Source of the DNA: Microvirga soli | GTDB lineage: Bacteria > Pseudomonadota > Alphaproteobacteria > Rhizobiales > Beijerinckiaceae | Assembly: GCF_016734765.1 (NCBI RefSeq) | Contig: NZ_JAERQE010000007.1 | Span: forward strand, 62,001-126,000 | Reading direction: 5' to 3' | DNA length: 64,000 bases | Part shown: one piece after another, positions 8,222 to 16,257 of the stretch | How positions within the stretch are numbered: position 1 is the stretch's first letter | How the letters are laid out: each line of letters opens with the position of its first letter | The notes under the pieces: generated by a model | The model's input: only the letters and a program-made list of their open reading frames with translations | The model's database searches: none | Told to the model about the DNA's origin: nothing | Made by a program: the position numbers and the translations under genes

Positions 8222-8614
8222 TCAGACGGTTCGTGGGGGCCTGTCGAGGCCGCCGATGGTGATCTCCTCGACCTGCTCGTCGCAGGCAAGGGCGGTGGAA
8301 GCCTCGGATACGGCCGGGGAGTACAGGCTTGGCGCCGCACTGACCTGGAAGGCATGGCATGCGCCCATGCTGCAGCAGATCAGGCCGACGCAGGCTTGCG
8401 TGTCAGGATGGCTATCGGCTGAAACGTTCCACGCCGAGGCATCGCAAGATGCCGTCACATCGGCGTGCTCGTGGTCTCCCTCGGAAGCGGCATGCCCATG
8501 TACGGTGTCCGCCACCGCGGCATGCCGATGTGCAGCCTGCGCAGCCGCCTGCGGCCCGGAGATCGGAAAGATCGCCATGGTGATCGCAAGCAGCGCAACA
8601 ATGATGGTGCCCAT
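8222..8614 (-). CDS. His/Cys-rich exported protein, possible metal binder
   Basis: The frame runs to 8866, but Met at 8614 starts a hydrophobic segment (MGTIIVALLAITMAIF) suited to export, giving 130 residues. The mature part carries His-rich stretches (AAHRHAAV, HGHAASEGDHEHAD) and a Cys-rich patch, LICCSMGACHAF. Such proteins are common next to copper and cobalt-zinc-cadmium genes, and metal binding in the periplasm is a reasonable inference. No named family is certain. It is the first gene of the minus-strand metal cluster as far as can be seen. The start codon is uncertain because no good ribosome site lies within 15 nt. Confidence 0.55.
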   Translation of the reverse strand: MGTIIVALLAITMAIFPISGPQAAAQAAHRHAAVADTVHGHAASEGDHEHADVTASCDASAWNVSADSHPDTQACVGLICCSMGACHAFQVSAAPSLYSPAVSEASTALACDEQVEEITIGGLDRPPRTV

Positions 8615-9020
8615 CAGCCGCAAGGGAGGGAAGCTCCTGTTCGTCGGAACCGGATATGTGTCACGAAAGTCCGGATTCGACAAGCGTGTGCCTGACGAGG
8701 TGTGGATCAAAGCCAAGCCAGACGGAACGGCGCTCAGTTGCATAGGAAACCTCGGCTTGGCCACGCTTACTATGGGTCTAATGCTTCCCACCGTGGCAAG
8801 GTCAACCGGTTTCGATGGGTAGGTCTTCGTCCAGCCTGCGACAAACTGCAGCCAGGCCTGACGCAACGATTGAGTTCGTTGGTCAAGGAATGGGCGAACC
8901 AGGAGATCTTCCCAGAGCTGAGGGCAACCACCGCGTCGTCATTGCGCATGATGAGTCTGTCCGAGACGAGCCGCGCCATGGTACCCATGCCCAACATGCT
9001 CATGTGGGAAGAGCTCAACA
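8615..9020. other. about 400 bp without a supportable gene
   Basis: Open frames exist on both strands but none has a convincing ribosome site, signal or family motif. This stretch separates the metal cluster from the accessory cluster. It could contain the left boundary of the mobile region; I looked here for a copy of the 28.7-28.8 kb repeats and saw none. Confidence 0.4.
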
Positions 9021-9260
9021 ATGGTTAAGAAGTCGGCACCACCTACCCTAAAGCTCTCAGGCGCTCCCTTTGAGACTGAAGGAGCCCGATGGCTCAACCG
9101 GCACAAGCGGCGGGCGGCGGCGGGGCGGCTCAGCCGCGCTGGCATTTCAAGCGATCCGCTTACCACTTTCCTGCAAACGGGGAAGGGGCTGCTCTGGCTC
9201 CTTGTCGGAACCTTGCTCTTCGCTGCGGCTTTGGGCGGGATCTTCGCCGTGCGGATGTGA
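9021..9260 (+). CDS. small hypothetical protein with one membrane helix
   Basis: This 79-codon frame starts with an ATG preceded by GGAAGAG at a good distance. Its only feature is a C-terminal hydrophobic helix of about 24 residues that includes LLWLLVGTLLFAAALGGIF, followed by a short basic tail end. The N-terminal half is basic and polar. Overlapping frames exist on both strands, so it is only a candidate. No homologous family is recognised. It points away from the minus-strand metal genes and towards the accessory cluster. Confidence 0.35.
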   Translation: MVKKSAPPTLKLSGAPFETEGARWLNRHKRRAAAGRLSRAGISSDPLTTFLQTGKGLLWLLVGTLLFAAALGGIFAVRM

Positions 9261-9338
9261 TGCACGGCGGCCGAGCCGCTTCACGATTTGGGGATGACAG
9301 GGGCAAGCAGCTTGTTCATCCACATTGCATGGTGCCTC

Positions 9339-9692
9339 TCATGGACCGTTCGCGAGCCGGAGAAGCATGTCCAGGTCGCACCCGAAGTCGTCGAACTCAT
9401 CGTCGAGCAACCCCTCCGTGGGAGGGGTGATGTGCATGTCGTTTTTGAGCTGGTGGATCTCGCTTCTGGCGTCGCCATAAGGCGGAGCCGGCTGCCGGAC
9501 AGGAGTGCGCGCCTTGGCGATGGACGCGGTTGGCGGCGACCGGCGTTGCGCGGTGCCGCCGCTCCGCGCAGCGGGGAACCGCGTCAGGGATGTGCCTCGG
9601 TGGCCTTCGCGAACGCTAACTCTCTTGCGGCCCGTCGAGGCGTCCTTGGGTGTCGTGACCAGGGCGCCGATGGTGGTTGCAGCGTAAGGCAT
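9339..9692 (-). CDS. hypothetical protein with acidic C-terminus
   Basis: This 117-residue frame has an AAGGA ribosome site 7 nt before the ATG at 9692 and lies 39 bp after the upstream ParA-like gene, so it looks like the last gene of that unit. The N-terminal half is Thr/Arg/Pro rich and probably unstructured. The C-terminus is acidic (GLLDDEFDDFGCDLDMLLRL) and could be a short amphipathic interaction helix. I recognise no family. It is best seen as a small accessory protein of the cluster. Confidence 0.4.
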   Translation of the reverse strand: MPYAATTIGALVTTPKDASTGRKRVSVREGHRGTSLTRFPAARSGGTAQRRSPPTASIAKARTPVRQPAPPYGDARSEIHQLKNDMHITPPTEGLLDDEFDDFGCDLDMLLRLANGP

Positions 9693-9731
9693 GGATTTGT
9701 CCTTATGTTGGAATGAACATGGTCCTGAGGA

Positions 9732-10712
9732 TCATGAGCGGCGCAATGACAGCCTATGGCTGGCACTCGGCGGGGTTGGGCTGGTCCGGCTTGAATCGCG
9801 CCTGATGGCGGCGTGGCGGGCGGGGCGGCTGGCGTGGGCCGTCTGCGTCGGGGCGGATCGGGCCGATGTGGCGCGGTGCCGATCAAGCGTGTCGGGACGG
9901 CGGGAGGCAGAGGCAGGGATCCTGCCGTGGGGATCCGACAGCTGATCGAACGTATCGGCGAGCGCCAACAGTTTCTCGCTGATGCGATGATCGTCGGAAC
10001 CTGAACCGGGATCCAACATGCCCGCGAGCGTCGTCCTGTCGATGCCATCGGCGAATGGATCGGCCGCAGCCGCCTCCAAGACGGCGGCGAGCAGGACCGC
10101 GCTGCGCAGAACCGCAGGCGCAGGAGAGCCGTGCAGCAGCGCCGTGGCATCGGGCCGGCGCAGGATCGGCATCGCGACGGGGAGAAGACGGATGCGACCC
10201 GGCTGCCTATCGTTCGATTGGCGGCTTGCCGCGTCACTTGTGGCATCGGCAATGTTGTGGCAGCCGCAGGCAAGGAGCCATTGGGGCATTCCGCGGCCGA
10301 AGAGTGTTGCCGCTCCGGCTGTCGGCCCCGACATAGCCGTCGTGGGCGCAGCAGTGGCCCTCCTTGCCGCAACCGTTCCCATGAAGGTCGCCCCGAAGGG
10401 CAGCACGGGCAGACAGTTGGATCCCGAAAGCAGAAGGGATCCCATGAGGTGCAGCGGGGCGCTCAGGATCACATCATGATCGTTCCGATCCGCTTCGTCG
10501 AGCAGCGGCTGCAGACCCGGCAGTGGATCGCTGCACGGGTCGACGCGCTCGACGGTGATGGTGGGAGCACACGGGGGTGCGTGGAGCACGAGTGAACCGC
10601 GGTGGACGAACTGGACGAGCGTCGTCGGCCTCTCGACAGTCGCAAGGCCGCGGGCGGTCAGCAGCGCCGCGTGGGATGCGGAGGCGTCATCCGCGAAAAA
10701 CGCAACGATCAT
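9732..10712 (-). CDS. ParA-like protein lacking a P-loop, paralogue 2
   Basis: This 326-residue protein is recognisably paralogous to the product of 16258-17370. Both begin MI(V/T)AF, contain a MPxWLLxCG segment in the middle, and share a strong block RxLPxxxPxLxRxxA...PxPxVLRSxxLLAAxLxAAAA. The N-terminus resembles the first strand and helix of ParA/MinD ATPases, but the glycine-lysine P-loop is replaced (ADDASASHAALLT), so nucleotide binding is doubtful. The last 70 residues are Arg/Ser/Pro rich and do not match the paralogue, which suggests C-terminal loss or a frameshift. The gene is preceded by the shared operator/promoter at 10813-10829. Its function is unknown. Confidence 0.6.
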   Translation of the reverse strand: MIVAFFADDASASHAALLTARGLATVERPTTLVQFVHRGSLVLHAPPCAPTITVERVDPCSDPLPGLQPLLDEADRNDHDVILSAPLHLMGSLLLSGSNCLPVLPFGATFMGTVAARRATAAPTTAMSGPTAGAATLFGRGMPQWLLACGCHNIADATSDAASRQSNDRQPGRIRLLPVAMPILRRPDATALLHGSPAPAVLRSAVLLAAVLEAAAADPFADGIDRTTLAGMLDPGSGSDDHRISEKLLALADTFDQLSDPHGRIPASASRRPDTLDRHRATSARSAPTQTAHASRPARHAAIRRDSSRTSPTPPSASHRLSLRRS

Positions 10713-10812
10713 GGTACCTCTCCAGCCCCCTGGTGCGCTGGCCCGCCCTTGTCGGCTGGGTCGGTGTCCGAGCGCGTCTGGTACAGGTACGCTCCTTTTT
10801 CGAGCGTTCAGG

Positions 10813-10829
10813 ATTATATCATTGGTATA
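10813..10829 (-). promoter_or_regulatory. palindromic operator overlapping an extended -10 box (copy 1)
   Basis: Read on the minus strand the site is TATACCAATGATATAAT. The near-palindrome covers 10815-10829; its TG plus TATAAT forms an extended -10 box, with TATAAT at 10813-10818. It lies about 100 bp before the ParA-like gene starting at 10712. Two further copies occur at 17469-17485 and 18103-18119 in the same orientation relative to transcription. Confidence 0.6.
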
Positions 10830-10847
10830 CCTGTAGCGACTACAGGT
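10829..10847. promoter_or_regulatory. 8-bp inverted repeat next to operator copy 1
   Basis: ACCTGTAG and CTACAGGT are separated by CGA, a perfect dyad that abuts the upstream side of the operator and sits roughly where the -35 box would be. It could be a second regulator site or, on the minus strand, the foot of the exonuclease transcript. There is no T-run, so it is not an obvious terminator. Confidence 0.4.
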
Positions 10848-11756
10848 TTATGCGAACAACATCGCCGCTTGGTTACCAAGAGGTTGCCGCCGGGTTCGAG
10901 CGCTACGGGGTCGGCTGCGCCGAAGCACCGCGAAGCCCCTCGCCGGCGGGGTCGGCACCATCGCGGTTGCCGAAGCCGTCGGGACGGCAACAAGCATCGG
11001 GGAAGGACGATCCGATGACCGCCAGCGGTCGAGAAACTCACCCAGATGGGGGCGTTCCGCCCTGCCCGCCTCCAGGCAGCTGACAAGACTGTCCATGCTG
11101 GCGTTGTGCGCGGCCGCATCGATCCGTCCGGTGAGAAACGCCCAGCGAACGTACAAGGCATACAGGTTCAGGACATCGCCCTCGCAATAGGCCCTGACCT
11201 GTTCGATGTCGCCTTGCTCCACCATGGCTTCGACCTCGGAGCCGTGACCGCCGATCTTGCCCGGCAGACCCATCGCGAGGGCCGCCTCGTCCAAGCCCAT
11301 CCTCACGCTCGCGCCATAGTCGGAGAGCACCTCCATCAGGTCGCAGTGCCAGTCGGGCGCAAAACGCTGGGCGTAGTTGTTCCACCTGTCGCCCCGCTGG
11401 GTCCAGGCCTCGGCGGTGATGCCGTGGATCAGCGAACGCAGCTGCAGGACGGCGATGTCGAACGCCCGTCCGTTCCAGGTCACCATCCGCATGTTCCGCT
11501 GCGCGAAGTGGCGCCAGAACGCCACGAGGATGCGCCGCTCGTCCCAGTCGGCGCGTCCGCCCGAGCGGCAGCACTCGACGATGTAGCGCTCCCGCTCCGT
11601 GCCCTCGTCGCGCTCGATCCTCGCCTCCACGAACGAGATCGCGACGACGCGGTGCCAGATCGGTTTCGGGAACTTGTCGGCGGGCCAGTCCGCGGGAATG
11701 AGATCGCGGTCCGAAACGGTTTCGATGTCGAGGCAGATCAGGCGGTCGTGCTGCAT
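10848..11756 (-). CDS. PolB-type 3'-5' exonuclease-like protein
   Basis: The start at 11756 is preferred because GGAG lies six bases before it; ATGs at 11759 and 11768 are also in frame. The 302-residue product has the DEDD exonuclease motifs of the predicted PolB-like 3'-5' exonuclease family: ICLDIETVSD (Exo I), VTWNGRAFDIAVLQLR (Exo II), then the HCDLMEVLSDYG and GLPGKIGGHGSEV family markers and a late YCEGDVLNLYALYVR (Exo III). It should trim single-stranded DNA or RNA 3' ends. The last 50 residues are Arg/Pro rich and run up to the operator at 10829. It follows the degenerate phosphoesterase gene by about 90 bp. Confidence 0.85.
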   Translation of the reverse strand: MQHDRLICLDIETVSDRDLIPADWPADKFPKPIWHRVVAISFVEARIERDEGTERERYIVECCRSGGRADWDERRILVAFWRHFAQRNMRMVTWNGRAFDIAVLQLRSLIHGITAEAWTQRGDRWNNYAQRFAPDWHCDLMEVLSDYGASVRMGLDEAALAMGLPGKIGGHGSEVEAMVEQGDIEQVRAYCEGDVLNLYALYVRWAFLTGRIDAAAHNASMDSLVSCLEAGRAERPHLGEFLDRWRSSDRPSPMLVAVPTASATAMVPTPPARGFAVLRRSRPRSARTRRQPLGNQAAMLFA

Positions 11757-11844
11757 CATGGGCTCCATGGGAAAGACGGCAATTGTCAGGGATCGGAAGT
11801 GGCTGCCGGTGGCGAAGCGCGGAAAGGTGCAAGTGGCGAGCAGC

Positions 11845-12711
11845 TCAGACCTCGGCGACGAGCCCGGGGTTGAAGGCGTCGGTGTGCCCGGTGCTGCGGG
11901 GGTTGCTCAGGACACGTGTTTTTCCGACCCTATAGTCGGCGGCTGCCGCCACATGTCCGTGGACCCACAGGGCGGGTGCGCCCCAGCTGAGCATGACCGG
12001 CTCCAGGTTGGACGCATGGGCCGTGGGCAGCCAGCGCTCCGTCGAGCACCATCCGAGCCAGTCGTCAGGCAGGGAGCGCCGGGATGGTGCGTGATGCGTC
12101 AGTACGACGGCCCTGTCGCCTGGCCTGACGCCGGTGATCAGCGATGTCGGGGACGAACGAAATCCGTGTTCCTGGCAGACGATGCTCGCGAGGACATCCT
12201 CGACGTAGGCACGTGACCGCGCATGCGCGCCGGCGGCCACGTGGGGCGCCCATGGCCGTTGGTGCGCAAGGACAATGCGCTGGCAGTCCGGCCACGCACC
12301 CCGCGCGAAGGCCCGTGCGACGGTGGCCCGGTCGGCGCCATTGAGGCCCCAATCCGTCCACAGCGTTGCGCCGACGACGTGAACGCTGCGTCCGTGTCTG
12401 TCGACAAGGCTGGCGGTCTCGTCGGAGAGCAACGTGATGCCGATGCTGCGCGCGAGCTCTCGACCGCGGGCCAGGGTCTCGGCCATCGGGCGCCCGTTCC
12501 AGTACTCGTCGTTGCCCGAGACCATGATGATGGGGCGATCTCGGCAACGGCTGCGCAAGTTACGGTCGATCCACCGCAGCGATGCCTCCAGATCCGATGC
12601 GATGCCGCCCGCGATCAGAACCGCGTCGCAGTCCGGCAGCTGGTCCGGCAGCGTGAACGGCGGGAGGCGCCCGTCGTCGACGTGCAGGTCGGACATGATC
12701 CAGAACCGCAT
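11845..12711 (-). CDS. calcineurin-like phosphoesterase with altered metal-site motifs
   Basis: The start at 12711 is taken by analogy with the paralogue at 14806-15606; the frame is open to 12888 and no clear ribosome site is seen. The 288 residues retain MSDLHVDDG, TLWTDWGL, LTHHAPSRRS and WVHGH. Two signature motifs are changed: the GDIG box reads LIAGGIASD, losing the bridging Asp, and the GNHE box reads SGNDEYW. The paralogue has intact motifs. The protein is therefore likely weak or inactive as a phosphatase or nuclease and may be a regulatory partner. It lies between the AAA+ ATPase and the exonuclease. Confidence 0.75.
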   Translation of the reverse strand: MRFWIMSDLHVDDGRLPPFTLPDQLPDCDAVLIAGGIASDLEASLRWIDRNLRSRCRDRPIIMVSGNDEYWNGRPMAETLARGRELARSIGITLLSDETASLVDRHGRSVHVVGATLWTDWGLNGADRATVARAFARGAWPDCQRIVLAHQRPWAPHVAAGAHARSRAYVEDVLASIVCQEHGFRSSPTSLITGVRPGDRAVVLTHHAPSRRSLPDDWLGWCSTERWLPTAHASNLEPVMLSWGAPALWVHGHVAAAADYRVGKTRVLSNPRSTGHTDAFNPGLVAEV

Positions 12712-12953
12712 GCCGTGGCTTGGAGCAGCCCTCGGCGGGGCTGGCACCGGCCTGGCAGCCTGTCGTACGCGGGAGGTCCCGTCGCAAGACCTGCGGAGGG
12801 GCGCCGTCGGCCTCCCGTGCGCGTTTTTCAAGCTTGGAGGAGTGATCCTTGCCTTCGGCGTGGTTCGACGTGCGTCGTTCATTCTCACGGGTCTCCATCA
12901 TTGGAGGTTGGGCCACACAAGTCCGGCTAGCTGGCATCAGGGAGGTGAGAGCG

Positions 12954-14669
12954 TCATTGCGGTGTGCTGGAGCCGACCCTGTCGCGGACCCGCAGGACCG
13001 CATCGACCATTCGGCGGAGCCTGCGAACGGAGCCACCCTGCCAACGCCTGCGAAGGAACTCCCTCTCGACGCCGTCCAAGGGCGGGAAGAAGCGCCTGTC
13101 GAGCCCCCGCTCGCGGGCGATGTCCTCGACTAGGGCCGGCAGAAGGGCGTCCAGGTGCTCGGGGCCAGGCTCGGGAAAGGACAGGACAGCGCGGAAGCGG
13201 TCGAGCAGGGGACCGGGGAGCCGCCAGCTCTCGTTTGCCGTGCAGATGATCGATACCCACGACAGATCGAGGTCTGCCTGGAGACAGGGATCGGGGAAGC
13301 GGGCCGCCGTCTCCGGATCCATCGCCTGGAGCATGGCGTCCCAGAGCCGCCCATAATCCGAACGGGTGGGCGCCTTGTCGACCTCGTCGACGAACACGAG
13401 GGGATTGGCCTGCCGCCAGCGGGCCACGGCCATGAACGGCCGGCACGGCTCGGTCGAGTGCCAGCGCCGCTCAGTTCCGCCGAAGCTCGCGCCGCCGTCG
13501 TTCGACCCGTCCACCCGGAGCACCCCCATGCCGAGGGTCTCGCCGAGGCGCCTGGCGAAGCGGCTTTTGCCCGATCCGGGAGGCCCCTCGATCAAGAGGT
13601 TGCCGAGATGCACATAGGCGCGTCCGACGAGCCAGCGCAGCACCTGGTCGATGACGGCCTCGGCCTGCGGGAACTCGCCGAGAAGCCTGTTGCGGACCTC
13701 CGCCAAGTTCGGTGTGACGACCAGGGGCAGCGGCGTCCCGATGACGTGCTCGTAGCCCCGCCAAACCTCCTTGCCCCGGCCGTGGCCTGTTTCGCCTGCG
13801 GACTGGCAGACAATCACATGGCCCTCTGGAGGCTCGGTGCCCGCCGCCTGAGCGGCCTCAGGCTCCGGAGCAGGAGCTTGCAGACTCCTTTCGCGCTCCC
13901 TGCGCTGGGCGGCCGCCTTGCGCTCTGCGACGCGTCGGCGCTCCTCCGCGACCGCGAGGCGTTCGACGGGTCCCACCGCCTGGCGGCCGGCCTTGAGGGC
14001 GACGGCCGCAAGGGTTTCGTAGACATAGGTCTCTGGCACCTGCCCCACCGCCATCGCGGACAGCCCTGTGGCCATGACGGCGGCATCCTTCTTGAGCCCA
14101 TCGAAGGCGGCACCGAGCGCCTGGCGCCACGCCTGAGCCGCATCCGCTCGGACGGCGCCGCTCGCGGGGAAGGCCGCGCCCACCTCTGGATCCCCGACCG
14201 TCCCAAGCAGGTCGTCGTAGGGATTGGGGAGTTCCTCATCGTCTCCCGATGCCAGGAGAAGGCTGATCCTCCTCAAGGCTGTTCCGACCTCGTCGAGCCG
14301 TCCCGTTTCGCGCCAGACGGCAAGGGCGAGGCGCGCTGCTGTGTCCCGGTCACCGGCCGGCGCCAGGAGCATGAGCAGTGCATCCGCGACCTCCCGCGCC
14401 GCAGGCCTGTCGGTGAGGGCAGCGACTTCGTCAAGCATGGCACATGTTGCCGCCAATGGAATCGTTGCAGGCAGGCGCGAAGAGCCACGAGCTGCGTCAA
14501 GGCAACGCTGCACAGCCGCGCCCAAGCCTGGGCCGAGGGCATGCGCATCGGTGATCAATTGCTGCGCGGCATCGCCATGGACAGCGCCCCCGTCGAGGGC
14601 GGTGCGGAGGACGCGGGGGAACGACCGCAGCAGGATAGCTCGTGCCGTCGCAGGCGGGATACTGGTCAT
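12954..14669 (-). CDS. Lon-like AAA+ ATPase without protease domain
   Basis: The product has 571 residues. About 270 N-terminal residues are Ala/Arg rich and helical with no recognised domain, and include a basic coiled segment near residues 235-255. The AAA+ module follows, with Walker A GPPGSGKS (about 361-368), Walker B PLVFVDEVDKAP (about 424), sensor SIICTAN and an arginine-finger-like LLDRFR. The arrangement is closest to the ATPase of Lon and related remodelling enzymes, but no Ser-Lys protease domain is attached. It presumably uses ATP to remodel a protein or nucleoprotein target supplied by the neighbouring genes. It is flanked on each side by a phosphoesterase gene of the same family. 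Confidence 0.85.
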   Translation of the reverse strand: MTSIPPATARAILLRSFPRVLRTALDGGAVHGDAAQQLITDAHALGPGLGAAVQRCLDAARGSSRLPATIPLAATCAMLDEVAALTDRPAAREVADALLMLLAPAGDRDTAARLALAVWRETGRLDEVGTALRRISLLLASGDDEELPNPYDDLLGTVGDPEVGAAFPASGAVRADAAQAWRQALGAAFDGLKKDAAVMATGLSAMAVGQVPETYVYETLAAVALKAGRQAVGPVERLAVAEERRRVAERKAAAQRRERERSLQAPAPEPEAAQAAGTEPPEGHVIVCQSAGETGHGRGKEVWRGYEHVIGTPLPLVVTPNLAEVRNRLLGEFPQAEAVIDQVLRWLVGRAYVHLGNLLIEGPPGSGKSRFARRLGETLGMGVLRVDGSNDGGASFGGTERRWHSTEPCRPFMAVARWRQANPLVFVDEVDKAPTRSDYGRLWDAMLQAMDPETAARFPDPCLQADLDLSWVSIICTANESWRLPGPLLDRFRAVLSFPEPGPEHLDALLPALVEDIARERGLDRRFFPPLDGVEREFLRRRWQGGSVRRLRRMVDAVLRVRDRVGSSTPQ

Positions 14670-14805
14670 GGATAGTCTCGGAGGCGTTGGCGGAAGGGAC
14701 GGAACGCAGCGTCATCACGCACCCACCCCATGTGGGGTCGGTCGCAGCGCACCAGGGGATGGCGTCGGCGCCAGCCGAGAGCCGGCCGGAACCATGTCAG
14801 CTGCG

Positions 14806-15606
14806 CTATGAGGGGATCTCCAAGACGAATGCCGGATCAAATTCGCGGTTCTCGGTGCCGTATCCCTTGGGATTGGACACGATCCTTGTCCCGCCGATCC
14901 GATAGTCGACGCTCGTGTGCATGTGGCCATGGACCCAGAGCGTCGGCGCCGTCGCGTCGATGAGAGCCTCCAGGCTGGATGCATAGGCAGCGTTCAAAGG
15001 GTTCCCGGTGAATCGCGGCGCGACGGACCGTGAGCTCGGGGCATGGTGCGTGATCACCACACGGGACACGAGGTGGTTGGACGCGCGCAGGTCACCGAGC
15101 AGCGCCTCCCTGAGGTAGGCCCGTGAAGCGGCATGGAGGGCGGCCGCCTCTTCGGGCCGGAAGCGCAACCATCGCGGCTTGGTCTCCCAAGCGATCCTGC
15201 GATGATCGTTCAGGCCGTGGCGCGCGGCCCCCATCGCCAGCGGACGCAGGACATCGCCGTCGAGCCCGTAGTCGGTCCAAAGGGTACATCCGACGAAGGC
15301 GACCCGTCCCATCACCACGGCATCGTTTTCCAGAAGATGGACGTCATGCTCGACCGCCGCGATGAGGCCACGGGCCAGTTCCTCGCGCAGCGTCGTTCGA
15401 TAGAACTCGTGATTGCCCGCCACCATAACCACAGGCATGTGCGGCCGTATCACATCCGCTGCCCACATGACGCTATCCACGAGTCCCTCGCCGATGTCGC
15501 CCGCGATCAGGGCGACGTCGGCCTGCGGAATGGCGGCGGGAGTCCATGCCGGGCCGACATCCCGATGCAGGTCGGAAATTATCCAGAGCCTCAAACCATC
15601 CTCCAT
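14806..15606 (-). CDS. calcineurin-like metallophosphoesterase
   Basis: The start at 15606 gives 266 residues beginning just before LWIISDLHRDVG. All metal motifs are intact: D-x-H (SDLH), GDIG (LIAGDIGEGL), GNHE (VAGNHEFY), THHAPS and WVHGHMH. It should be a dinuclear metal phosphohydrolase of the cyclic nucleotide phosphodiesterase or nuclease type. The substrate is unknown. It is clearly paralogous to the protein at 11845-12711, sharing TLWTD(Y/W)GL and the spacing of all motifs. Genes are in the order ParA-like, hypothetical, this phosphoesterase, AAA+ ATPase, all on the minus strand, consistent with one operon from the promoter at 17469-17497. Confidence 0.85.
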   Translation of the reverse strand: MEDGLRLWIISDLHRDVGPAWTPAAIPQADVALIAGDIGEGLVDSVMWAADVIRPHMPVVMVAGNHEFYRTTLREELARGLIAAVEHDVHLLENDAVVMGRVAFVGCTLWTDYGLDGDVLRPLAMGAARHGLNDHRRIAWETKPRWLRFRPEEAAALHAASRAYLREALLGDLRASNHLVSRVVITHHAPSSRSVAPRFTGNPLNAAYASSLEALIDATAPTLWVHGHMHTSVDYRIGGTRIVSNPKGYGTENREFDPAFVLEIPS

Positions 15607-15641
15607 GTCGCATGCTGGACAAGACACACCGGAGCACCGGT

Positions 15642-16181
15642 CTAGCCGGGCTCGCCCGACTGAGCCCCCGCAGGCACCGGACGGGGCCGCCACTGGCGCC
15701 ACTGGTTCGAAAGATCCTGGCATCGGGCATGCCGGGGTGATTGGCGCGACAGCCGCGCCAACGCATGGGCCAAGATGAACGGCGCGGCGGCGTCCCGGCG
15801 CAAGGCGTGCGCAAGAAGACAGCTCATGATGAAGTCGGCGTAGGTCGTGTCGAGGGCGGCGCGGCGCACGAGCACATCGACCGCGGCTCCGATCACGAGC
15901 GCCGAGTGGGCCCGGGCGTGCAGGCGCCGCCCGCCCGCGGCTGCGAGCCTGCTCAGCCCGAGCACCCGTTCGAGTTCATGCCGGCGGCTCGTGCCGATCT
16001 GTCCTGGTGCCAGGGTCCGCCAGAACGCGAGAGCCCGCCGCTCTCCAACAACGGCATCGCGCCGCGGGTGATGTGCCCGATGCGACTGCCGTCCGGATCC
16101 GGATCGGCTCCGCGACAACGCCTGGTTCTGGCGGGAGGCAGGCAACTTGATAGGGGCTTTTCGGGTGGTGGCTCGGGACAT
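15642..16181 (-). CDS. hypothetical protein in the ParA-like/phosphoesterase operon
   Basis: A very good ribosome site (GAAGGAG, 6 nt) sets the start at 16181 and gives 179 residues; the longer frame to 16667 overlaps the upstream gene and is discarded. The N-terminal 60 residues are basic (Lys/Arg/Gln). The rest is Ala/Leu/Arg rich and helical, with HELERVLGLSRLAAAGG and ADFIMSCLLAHALRRDA as the most protein-like stretches. No family is recognised. It begins about 75 bp after the ParA-like gene and ends 35 bp before the phosphoesterase start, so it is co-transcribed. Confidence 0.6.
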   Translation of the reverse strand: MSRATTRKAPIKLPASRQNQALSRSRSGSGRQSHRAHHPRRDAVVGERRALAFWRTLAPGQIGTSRRHELERVLGLSRLAAAGGRRLHARAHSALVIGAAVDVLVRRAALDTTYADFIMSCLLAHALRRDAAAPFILAHALARLSRQSPRHARCQDLSNQWRQWRPRPVPAGAQSGEPG

Positions 16182-16257
16182 GGCGGCTCCTTCACGTGTC
16201 CGGACTACCCTGGAACACGCGCCAATCGGTGGTGAGGGGATGGTTTGCGGCCGGCCG

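Noticed and set aside
13155..14675. Plus-strand frame of 506 codons
   Set aside because: It runs opposite the Lon-like AAA+ ATPase, whose Walker motifs are clear; no domain is seen in the plus frame.
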